A stretch of DNA of 16,529 nucleotides. Origin: Prevotellaceae bacterium UBA7028 (GTDB lineage Bacteria > Bacteroidota > Bacteroidia > Bacteroidales > Bacteroidaceae). Numbering within the stretch: the first letter of the stretch is position 1; each line of letters opens with the position of its first letter. The DNA lies in assembly GCA_002494215.1 (NCBI GenBank), contig DLBF01000131.1:1-16529 (forward strand), given 5' to 3'. Both the position numbers and the translations under genes were made by a program. Shown here in pieces: positions 1 through 7,293 of this stretch. Below the pieces are notes generated by a model. It was not told the origin of the DNA. It did not search any database and was given only the letters and a program-made list of their open reading frames with translations.

Positions 1-443
1 ACCAACTGCCAATAGCGGTCATTGCCCAACTTCCAGTAATTCACACCGCCACTACTGTATGAGTACGTTGCCTCCTCATTGTCTATATAGGTGACCTCGG
101 TTCCGTCGGACTTCGTGTAGAAAGCAGACATTTTGAACTTATCCGAAGAAGTCATGCTGCTCTTCTCAACGCCACGGGTCAGCGAACTGTCATTGAGAGT
201 CAGCGTGTTACGTGGCTCCAAGCCCTCGCCGACGGTTGTGATAAGGCTCATATCCGTCCCTGGAATGGGTTCTGAGACACGGCTATACAAGGTATGCACA
301 CCACGGGTCGTTGACATCATATTCCAGGCACACATCGAAGTACGGAAATAAAGAGCTTTACCCACAGAAGATTGCTCTCTCAACTCGTCTGTGCAGGAAA
401 ACAAAAGAAGAACACCAAAAACAACCAACCACTTATTACTCAT
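1..443 (-). CDS. Fimbrillin-family lipoprotein, second tip-like protein (3' part missing)
   Basis: This open frame starts at ATG 443-441 and runs off the left edge with 147 complete codons visible and no stop. The N-terminus, MSNKWLVVFGVLLLFSC, is a lipoprotein signal peptide with the lipobox Cys at 17. Two Thr-Arg motifs follow: TTRG with Arg47, and SLTRGV further on, just before SSDKFKMSAF. The neighbouring 924-residue protein has the same arrangement (ALYF, then TITRS, then STRSA, then SSDKIMVTAF), so the two are paralogues and this one is probably also a large fimbrial tip or minor subunit. The start lies 2 bases after the upstream stop and has a strong Shine-Dalgarno sequence. An extra Cys38 is unusual. 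Its C-terminal domain is not visible, so the tip role is inferred from similarity alone. Confidence 0.8.
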   Translation of the reverse strand, partial: MSNKWLVVFGVLLLFSCTDELREQSSVGKALYFRTSMCAWNMMSTTRGVHTLYSRVSEPIPGTDMSLITTVGEGLEPRNTLTLNDSSLTRGVEKSSMTSSDKFKMSAFYTKSDGTEVTYIDNEEATYSYSSGGVNYWKLGNDRYWQL

Positions 444-445
444 AT

Positions 446-3220
446 TCACTCCTTTATTGGTCTAATATATCCTTCAGTTGTTATAGCTTTCGAGGTTACA
501 GATGGGGCTTTAGAACCTGTAAAAGTAAGTCCCTTACAGTTTGAACCATCTGCAGTAGAAGTATGATACCATGTCGTGCCATACATGACAGAAGGCAAGG
601 CTTGATTGTTGTTTGAGGGGAATACCCATCCTTCTTCTGATGCAGAATAATTCGGGTTCTTGTATGACGCTTTAGCATATTCGCTGCTGGGTGGTACACG
701 CCATCCAACAGGACACGGATCATATATGGTTTTCTTTGCATCAAGCCATCGGCCAGTTCCTGGTCCAAGATAGGTAGATATCGTAAAGTCACACCCATTT
801 GAAGCATCAAAAAAGTCCGTAATCTCATTACGTCTGACAGTCATGTCTTTACGCTGTTTTGAACAGAAATAGTTACCATTCAAATATTTTTCTGGCAACG
901 GCCAGGGCTGACCATGTTTATATAATGGTGAATAACGTTGATTCATCGAACGAGGAGTATTATAATACAATCTAAATCTGATAATAGACGGTTTAGCTGG
1001 AGTTGTTGCTGTATACTCTGTACTTGTGTATTGCTGAGCCTTAAACCATATATATCTATCTGCAAAATCCCAATTATACCAACGATAAATTTGTCCTAAA
1101 TTTCTATCCTCTGGACTAGAACTACCTGCGGTACCTAACTCATCCTTGGCCATATAAATGTGCCATGCCCAAATAAGTTTCCCATCAGAAGTGACCAAGC
1201 CTATTACCGCGTTACCTGGTTCCATCTTCTGCGGAGGATTATTCTGATCAAACATATCATATAGACGGCGAATCTTCTGAACTGTAAAATAAATATAGCC
1301 ATCTTCATACTTAAGTGTAACATTAGCATTTGCGTTAGCATTATTATTACCCTTAGTTGCAGCAAGATCTCTGACTGGGATCTGCCATCCCCATGCCTCA
1401 TTAACATCTCGCTGATAATGCGCAATACCATTAGATATCCATAATAATACAGCTTTCGCTCCACTGGGAACAGTGATGTCTGGCTTTGTAATGTCATTAC
1501 CTAAATAATCTTTAAATAGCGGCGTTCCACTCGCTGCGTTCGTTGAAAGGAAAGACTGATAGTTTACACTGCCATTCTTGTATCCATTCCCATATACCGT
1601 AGGAAATTTATAGGTACCTATGCTGGTAACGATGTAGCAGTTTGCCGTTGTCTTACCAATCGTGCCGCCTTTAGTGGACAAGTCATAGTCACTTTTAGCG
1701 GGCGCCGCTGTCATTGTTTCAGAATCCTCCATTCGCCTTCCCCGAAAATTTTGAAGTTTCGGACGCGGATTCTGTGTTCTAATACTAATCCTGTTATTAG
1801 GATCGCGTTCAGTAGATTCGTAATATCCACTACCTTGATATTGAACTATTCCCGCTGTTGTCTCAAGATAAGTCGTTGTACTAGCATTATTATTTGCAAA
1901 AGTAACTTTGGGACATGTAATATTATTATCCGTTTTTAATGTTTCAGTCCCTAATGTTTTCCAGTTCGCAGAGTTGACATTTGTTCCCGGGTTTACCCTT
2001 GCATAATGCGTCACTTTCCAGGGGAGAAGCGTTCTTGTAGGCGACGCCCCTGATGTTTCCAACTTATAACTTGTCATGTAAATATTCCACTGCCAAATAG
2101 GCCAATAACTGAGTCCTGGCTCCCAAGCATTATTATTACCCACATAATCTGTAGGATACAGATAATATCCCGAACCAGACTTTAGACCTAATGTATATGT
2201 CACTGTCTGACCGGGCTGCCACGTATTCATACCGCTGAAGTTTGCTCGCAATGTCCTAGTTTTACCACTATAAGTAGCAGTAATCACCATCTCCATATCA
2301 TCAGTCATCGGCTGAGGTAACATCATGAATGTTTTGGAACCTCCAACAAGTTCACGGTTTTCGGTACTATTAACACTTGTATTTGCAGGAACAACGGAGA
2401 AATCGGCAGTAGTTTCACCTAAAGACCATTTTCCATCATGTACTGTATATGTCCCTGAATTACGGAAGTTTTTCAATTCTATTTTCTGAATGGTCATGTT
2501 TGGCAAACCTGTTCCTGTATTTATTTTAACCGCAGTCATGACATGTTTAAAAGGCAATGAGATTGCATTTCCACCATCAAACGAAAGGTTCAGATAATTG
2601 GTTGCTGCCACCAACAAGTCCTGCTGGCTGTCTGCCGTTGTTGGAACATTCACGGTAATAAACTTGTTGTTCGTATCGATTTTGTTATCGTTAGTTGGGG
2701 GATAAACACCATAAAAGGTAATTACCTGAGTTGGACTGGGCCATGTATAATTACTTGGTGTAGTCCATTTCCACTTGCCAGAACCATTTGCAGTCAGCGT
2801 TGCCTGTTCATTATTAATCATAGGATAGTCCGCCACACCATCTCCTGATACAAAAGCAGTTACCATAATCTTGTCACTGGACGGTGTAAAAGACGTTTTT
2901 GTCGCACTACGAGTAGAACCTTGAAACAATGTGTCATCCTCGATGGTGTTATCTTGATGGACTGAAAGTGTAAAGACTTCACCATCATCACTCAATAAAG
3001 GAATATCATGGTCATCACATATCGTCACCGCAGAACGAGTTATGGTATCCCTACCAGCCTCAAACAATTCATCATCAGTCCATTCTACGGTTTCAGCCGT
3101 AAAATATAGGGCATTAAACTTTGTACCTTTTGTAATTTCCTCTGCACAAGAGAAAACAATTAAAAGGGTTACAAATATTACGAATACTATTACTTTTTTT
3201 TCTTTCATATCTCTATTCAT
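446..3220 (-). CDS. Large fimbrillin-family tip adhesin-like lipoprotein
   Basis: This 924-residue lipoprotein probably caps the fimbria. The signal peptide ends in the lipobox LLIVFSC (Cys25). Two Thr-Arg motifs, TITRS (Arg62) and GSTRSA (about 102-106), are candidate maturation sites. The fimbrillin signature LPFKHVMTAVKI is at about 222-233. From about residue 515 a second, Bacteroidales tip-type region follows: TANCYIV (525-531), the WAWHIYM block (684-690), DRNLG (705-709) and the FISUMP-like DPCPVGWRVP (834-843). It is far longer than the 300-440-residue pilins here, and C-terminal domains of this kind replace the strand-donating tail in tip proteins. ATG 3220 directly abuts the upstream TAA. 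An alternative ATG at 3208 (MKEKKV) gives an equally good signal peptide and cannot be excluded. The gene is AT-rich compared with its left neighbour. The ligand is unknown. Confidence 0.88.
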   Translation of the reverse strand: MNRDMKEKKVIVFVIFVTLLIVFSCAEEITKGTKFNALYFTAETVEWTDDELFEAGRDTITRSAVTICDDHDIPLLSDDGEVFTLSVHQDNTIEDDTLFQGSTRSATKTSFTPSSDKIMVTAFVSGDGVADYPMINNEQATLTANGSGKWKWTTPSNYTWPSPTQVITFYGVYPPTNDNKIDTNNKFITVNVPTTADSQQDLLVAATNYLNLSFDGGNAISLPFKHVMTAVKINTGTGLPNMTIQKIELKNFRNSGTYTVHDGKWSLGETTADFSVVPANTSVNSTENRELVGGSKTFMMLPQPMTDDMEMVITATYSGKTRTLRANFSGMNTWQPGQTVTYTLGLKSGSGYYLYPTDYVGNNNAWEPGLSYWPIWQWNIYMTSYKLETSGASPTRTLLPWKVTHYARVNPGTNVNSANWKTLGTETLKTDNNITCPKVTFANNNASTTTYLETTAGIVQYQGSGYYESTERDPNNRISIRTQNPRPKLQNFRGRRMEDSETMTAAPAKSDYDLSTKGGTIGKTTANCYIVTSIGTYKFPTVYGNGYKNGSVNYQSFLSTNAASGTPLFKDYLGNDITKPDITVPSGAKAVLLWISNGIAHYQRDVNEAWGWQIPVRDLAATKGNNNANANANVTLKYEDGYIYFTVQKIRRLYDMFDQNNPPQKMEPGNAVIGLVTSDGKLIWAWHIYMAKDELGTAGSSSPEDRNLGQIYRWYNWDFADRYIWFKAQQYTSTEYTATTPAKPSIIRFRLYYNTPRSMNQRYSPLYKHGQPWPLPEKYLNGNYFCSKQRKDMTVRRNEITDFFDASNGCDFTISTYLGPGTGRWLDAKKTIYDPCPVGWRVPPSSEYAKASYKNPNYSASEEGWVFPSNNNQALPSVMYGTTWYHTSTADGSNCKGLTFTGSKAPSVTSKAITTEGYIRPIKE
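449..455 (-). promoter_or_regulatory. Shine-Dalgarno site of the last gene
   Basis: On the minus strand AAAGGAG lies 5 bases before ATG 443-441, inside the last codons of the preceding gene. It is the clearest consensus ribosome binding site in the window; the other genes have weak or no matches. It suggests that this gene can initiate independently rather than only by coupling. Confidence 0.6.
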
Positions 3221-4276
3221 TTAAGGAAACCATTCTTCTCCTTTAAAGTTGGATGAACTATTTTCACCACCCCCATATTCCCATTCCAAATTCTCATTTG
3301 AACCTGTTGGGGTTGTTATTGTTGTGGCAGTATTGTCAATAGTCTGGAGCACATAGTAATCAATCTGATTAGCAAGTTGATCCCAAGTTTTGACAGTAAC
3401 GGCATAAGCCTGAATCTTTGATGCTTCTATTTTCATCTCAAACCTATAACTCTTTTGGTTTTCAAAAGTAAACGATTGAGAAGCCTTATAAGTAAGGGTG
3501 TGTCCATCTACTAACACGACACGAATAAATGAGGCATTTTGATTGATCGTCTGTGCCGGTATTATACATTCTGCAATAGCATGTGTATTTCCTGCTCTCA
3601 TCTTAATGGTAGATGTCGGTGTTGCATTAGCCGCACTTACTACAGGATTTGCATTTTCATAAGTTGGCATCACTATAGAATTGGTTGTACCTATTCCCAA
3701 CAATTCTATATGATCTATATCCGGCGGATCCAAATAGTCCAATGTCGTTATCTCAACTTCTATACGGCACATTAAATGTTTGAATGACAGGGGAACCTTA
3801 TAGCTGTTCCCGCCAGAATTACCATGTGGGCCTTTATTTAATTCCCGAGTAGCAAGAAGGTCACTGGTTGAAAAATTGGCATTGCTACTTTGATCAGTCA
3901 ACACAGTATGGCTAACCGCAGTAGTCGGTAAACTCACTCCATTCTCTGCGTAGTTAAAGTTACCATGCAATGCATAAATATCAATATTGGTGCCATCTGA
4001 TGGGTAGTAATGGGCTGACCCTGTAAAACCTCCGCTTCCATTTGCTGTAAGAACCCATGTCTTAAAATGATCTGTAGAGGTGTGCGTTCTTTTTGCCCAT
4101 ACATAAAGTTTCTGTCCAGAAATAAGTTGTATATCTTGCACGAATGATGCACGAGTAACAGTTTCTGGTGCCGGTTCTGTAATAAGAACAATAGGAACCT
4201 CTGATGAAGGAGATTCATCAGAATTACACGATGCTATAAATAAAGCCATCAATGTAAAAAAAACTATTCGTTTCAT
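3221..4276 (-). CDS. Fimbrillin-family lipoprotein (Mfa-like pilin)
   Basis: This is a 351-residue lipoprotein beginning MKRIVFFTLMALFIASC, with lipobox Cys17. TVTRA (Arg42) is the presumed cleavage site that frees the mature pilin. LTDQSS and the following SDLLAT (about 126-143), PLSFKHLMCRIEV (about 162-174) and the IIPAQTI block are the hallmarks of the fimbrillin-like family (PF13149 type). The frame extends upstream to GTG 4297, inside the preceding gene, but ATG 4276 gives a proper signal peptide and a 10-base gap, so I chose it. After the usual terminal strand (VKTWDQL) the protein carries about 50 extra residues, rich in Thr/Asn/Gly and ending in EEWFP, which its neighbours lack. The stop abuts the next start with no gap. 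Base composition is very AT-rich. It is probably a minor or accessory subunit. Confidence 0.85.
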   Translation of the reverse strand: MKRIVFFTLMALFIASCNSDESPSSEVPIVLITEPAPETVTRASFVQDIQLISGQKLYVWAKRTHTSTDHFKTWVLTANGSGGFTGSAHYYPSDGTNIDIYALHGNFNYAENGVSLPTTAVSHTVLTDQSSNANFSTSDLLATRELNKGPHGNSGGNSYKVPLSFKHLMCRIEVEITTLDYLDPPDIDHIELLGIGTTNSIVMPTYENANPVVSAANATPTSTIKMRAGNTHAIAECIIPAQTINQNASFIRVVLVDGHTLTYKASQSFTFENQKSYRFEMKIEASKIQAYAVTVKTWDQLANQIDYYVLQTIDNTATTITTPTGSNENLEWEYGGGENSSSNFKGEEWFP

Positions 4277-4286
4277 ATAGTATTTT

Positions 4287-5195
4287 TTAACTATCACCTT
4301 CCAGTTTTTGATTTGTATAAGTAGTATTTCCTCCCCATGTTGTTATGGTCGAGACTACAGTTACATTTCGCATATCCACCTGCACATCGTAAGTATAGAT
4401 ATAGTCAGGCTTGAAAACAAGAGCCGTAGGCGATGAATATCGGGCAATATCGCCTTGAGCAGTCACAATCTCGAAAATCGGCGTATTCGCCGCTATGGTT
4501 TGAGGAGGCACCATTGCGGCTCCGTTGGTAGTCATCACGATGTCTATGGCATTGCCACTGGCAGCCACAGCACCTGTTGACTTGGTAAGCGTTGCAGTTG
4601 GTTTGAACTGCAACAGCTTTACTGTTGTCGGCAACACGGGTACACCATTACGCGAGGTCAGTTTTACTATAATCTTTGACATTCGGTGATGGAACAGGAG
4701 TTGTAGCGCATTAGTTCCCGTAGTTCGTGTCGCATTTAAAGTAGCCCACAGCAGTTCTCCTTGCTTGTATGCGTTATCAGAAGTCTGGTCGGCAGCTACC
4801 GTTACTGATGTTGTTGTCGGGTTTTCACTCTTTGGATAGCTGGCACGAATGGTCACTGCGCCATTCGCGGTAACAGGGAAATAGGGTTGCATATCCGTTG
4901 GAGGTGTCATTTTGCCATCGTCAGCAATCGTATATACGATGTTCTCTTTGCCTATCACCTTGTTTGCGTCAACAGCACTGCCATTATAGATGCTGACATC
5001 TATCTGCTCTCCACCATAGAAACTATTGTAGAGCGTAGTAGCTGCACGGGTTTCGTCGGCTATAGACTGGCTAATGGTGCCCTGCAACTGGATGGGGACA
5101 ACATCATTGATATACTGAATCTCCTTATCGTTGCACGACAGCAGGAGGCCAGTACCAATCAGTATGTATGATATATTCTTCTTCATCATATTCAT
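4287..5195 (-). CDS. Fimbrillin-family lipoprotein (short Mfa-like pilin)
   Basis: This 302-residue protein is the shortest pilin in the array. Its signal peptide ends in GLLLSC (Cys21), and DETRA (Arg50) is the candidate cleavage site. ADQTSDNAYKQGELLW (135-150), LLFHHRMSKIIVKLT (166-180) and VPPQTIAANT (229-238) align by eye with DQSSKENYRQSDLMAA, LTFTHLLTKVIVTL and IPPQEIAAST of the protein encoded just upstream, so the two are diverged tandem duplicates. The ATG overlaps the upstream TGA (ATGA), a four-base overlap typical of translational coupling. ATG codons at residues 3 and 4 are alternative starts. FKPDYIYTYDVQV and the closing STITTWGG are the expected terminal strands. It is probably a structural or accessory fimbrial subunit. 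Confidence 0.86.
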   Translation of the reverse strand: MNMMKKNISYILIGTGLLLSCNDKEIQYINDVVPIQLQGTISQSIADETRAATTLYNSFYGGEQIDVSIYNGSAVDANKVIGKENIVYTIADDGKMTPPTDMQPYFPVTANGAVTIRASYPKSENPTTTSVTVAADQTSDNAYKQGELLWATLNATRTTGTNALQLLFHHRMSKIIVKLTSRNGVPVLPTTVKLLQFKPTATLTKSTGAVAASGNAIDIVMTTNGAAMVPPQTIAANTPIFEIVTAQGDIARYSSPTALVFKPDYIYTYDVQVDMRNVTVVSTITTWGGNTTYTNQKLEGDS

Positions 5196-6238
5196 AACGT
5201 TATTACAGGTTGTGCCTCATGTCCTTGGTCAGTGTCTCCGACAGTCCAGGGGTCGATTATAGGGTTACCAGTCAAAGTCAGTTCTTTGGCATGAACCGTC
5301 ATATGGTAGGTATTCACCTTTGTAGAGGTAAACGTACACTTTGCATTAGGCTTGTAGGTCAGTACACCTCCGTCTGCCATCGTGACCTGTATGAAAGCCG
5401 TACTTGCTGCTATTTCCTGAGGCGGGATGATACATGCTATCTGCCAGGCAGATGCAGCATCGTCTGGGTCTACGCGTTCCGTTCCCGTTGCTATTGTACC
5501 CACTGTGATAGTGGTTGAAGCTGATGCTGCGCTCAATGCCTGAGGCTTGGTGATGGTAAGCGTTGGCTTGATAGTTAACAATCTCACCGTCGCACCAATC
5601 AGTTTACTATTAGCTTCTACTTGTGCAGCCCGTTGTTGTTCTTCGGTTGCACCATTCCGCCACCCTGTATGATTGATATTCAACGAGCGGTCACCTTTCA
5701 GCGTTACTATCACTTTGGTCAACAGATGAGTAAAAGTCAGTTTGACTCGGGTTTTCTGGCGACGTACCCCTGTTGTCTGCGCTGCCATCAGGTCGCTCTG
5801 CCGATAGTTCTCTTTCGAGCTTTGATCGCTTAGCACCGTGAATGTATTGGCTGCTTCCAAATTGGTTACCTTTCCTGATGGATAGTAGGCATAGATATCA
5901 ATAGAATGACTATCATTATTTGGCCATACTACTTCACCGATTGCCGTCGAGTTGTGTTGTGGGTCTGCCAAGGCATAAAAACCTTCACCATCAACAGCAG
6001 GCGATGCACTATAGGTAATAGGCTGCTCATAAGTAACAGTAGAACCACCGTTTTCGCTGATAAAGACATCTACTTTCTGGCCAGAATCGAAATAGGTGCT
6101 CTGTACTGCGACACCAGCACGAGTGGCCGAACGACCGATATTGGCCTCGAACAACAAAGCGTCCGAAGTACCCGATTCGGACACATCATTCGTGCAGGCC
6201 GTCATTGCCAAACATAATATGTATATGTACTTTTTCAT
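5192..6238 (-). CDS. Fimbrillin-family lipoprotein (Mfa-like pilin)
   Basis: This is a 348-residue lipoprotein. The frame is open to about 6301, but that would overlap the upstream gene and bury the signal peptide. ATG 6238 gives MKKYIYILCLAMTAC (lipobox Cys15) one base after the upstream TAA. SATRA (Arg40) is the candidate processing site. LSDQSSKENYRQSDLMAA (136-153) and LTFTHLLTKVIVTL (167-180) are fimbrillin signatures, and IIPPQEIAAST and TYHMTVHAKEL mark the C-terminal half. Compared with the next gene's product there is an extra segment of about 25 residues (roughly 184-212, with EEQQRAAQVEA), which looks helical and should sit between two strands. The first eight residues, MKKYIYIL, are identical to those of the gene upstream, a sign of local duplication. 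It is a probable structural or accessory subunit. Confidence 0.86.
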   Translation of the reverse strand: MKKYIYILCLAMTACTNDVSESGTSDALLFEANIGRSATRAGVAVQSTYFDSGQKVDVFISENGGSTVTYEQPITYSASPAVDGEGFYALADPQHNSTAIGEVVWPNNDSHSIDIYAYYPSGKVTNLEAANTFTVLSDQSSKENYRQSDLMAAQTTGVRRQKTRVKLTFTHLLTKVIVTLKGDRSLNINHTGWRNGATEEQQRAAQVEANSKLIGATVRLLTIKPTLTITKPQALSAASASTTITVGTIATGTERVDPDDAASAWQIACIIPPQEIAASTAFIQVTMADGGVLTYKPNAKCTFTSTKVNTYHMTVHAKELTLTGNPIIDPWTVGDTDQGHEAQPVITL

Positions 6239-6239
6239 C

Positions 6240-7292
6240 TTATTCAAACATGGTTGTACCGTCTTTGCTTTCACCCGCTTCCCAATCATTGATTTTCGCA
6301 CTGAGCGTAATCAACTGGATAGTCTGCTCGCCTGTTTCCTTGTAACCGGCACCAAATGCCAACTCGTAAGTATATAGTTTATTAGGCTCCCATGTGCCGC
6401 CGATTGCAGCATAGATGTTACCATAAGCACTGGCGTTACCGGCATAATAGGTATTTTTAGCGATATTACGAATCTTACAATTGATGATGACATAGCTGTG
6501 CTTATTGGTATTGGCCTGATCAATTGTTTCCGCTGTTGGGTCAAGTACCCATGGGGTTAACGCCTGGGGCATCAGAAGCAACCGTTCGTCATTGGTAGTC
6601 TGCAGACGTACTGCTGCAGAGGTTCCATTGAATACTTTCGGTGTGCCTAATTGAAATACGTAGCTATTGGTAGCCGCATCAGTAGTTGTCCATCCCTGCG
6701 TCTCATAACTAAACTTTCCTGCTGCATGGACGTTCACAATGGTAATCTTGTTAACTGTTACATCCCAGTTCTCTGCCACCGAAGCCGTGAACACAATCTG
6801 TGACAGAGCATGACGAAACTCCAGGGGAATATCTTCTTTATACTTATCGAGACTGACAGCGTAGATATAGTCATATTGCTTGGTGATGTCAGTAGGAACC
6901 GTATAGTCAAAAGTATAGTTCGTTGGGTTGGACTTGGTGAAATTCGACATATTTCCATTGCCTGCCACCACCTCGGCAAAGAAGTCAAGAGGCTGATCCG
7001 GTATCCAGAAGTACTTGTTGATAGTCCAAGCCCCGGACACGTATTTCAACCGTTCATTGTCAATATAGACTTTAGAATGGTCATCATAATATTTAGCCGT
7101 CACACGGATGTCCGTTGCGTCTTTCTGCAGGTCGGCAATACCACTAAACACACTGGCACGCGTAACAGATGACAGCTTCTGGAAAGTTGGAGTCTTGAAC
7201 TTAATCACGTCTGGCGACGCCTTTTCTTCCACCGTTTCCTTGGAACAAGCTGCCAGTGTGGCTAACAGCAATATGTATATATACTTCTTCAT
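6240..7292 (-). CDS. Fimbrillin-family lipoprotein (FimA/Mfa1-like pilin)
   Basis: This 350-residue lipoprotein begins MKKYIYILLLATLAAC (lipobox Cys16). SVTRA (Arg45) is the predicted Arg cleavage site, at nearly the same distance from the start as in Porphyromonas FimA and Mfa1. YIYAVSLD followed by IPLEFRHALSQIVFTASV (155-172), LLLMPQALTPW (238-248), WEPNKLYTYELAFGAG (301-316) and the final strand near ISLAK-like LSAKINDWEAG place it in the larger fimbrillin subgroup with the proteins encoded at 10466-11680 and 11685-13001. These three share the FxHALSQ or ILSQ form and the WxPNKxYTYxLxFG form. The start follows the upstream TGA after one base. It is probably a shaft or accessory pilin. Confidence 0.88.
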   Translation of the reverse strand: MKKYIYILLLATLAACSKETVEEKASPDVIKFKTPTFQKLSSVTRASVFSGIADLQKDATDIRVTAKYYDDHSKVYIDNERLKYVSGAWTINKYFWIPDQPLDFFAEVVAGNGNMSNFTKSNPTNYTFDYTVPTDITKQYDYIYAVSLDKYKEDIPLEFRHALSQIVFTASVAENWDVTVNKITIVNVHAAGKFSYETQGWTTTDAATNSYVFQLGTPKVFNGTSAAVRLQTTNDERLLLMPQALTPWVLDPTAETIDQANTNKHSYVIINCKIRNIAKNTYYAGNASAYGNIYAAIGGTWEPNKLYTYELAFGAGYKETGEQTIQLITLSAKINDWEAGESKDGTTMFE

Positions 7293-7293
7293 C

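Noticed and set aside
6239..6301. N-terminal extension of the pilin at 5192-6238.
   Set aside because: It lies inside the upstream gene and places 21 basic residues before a lipoprotein signal peptide that starts at 6238.
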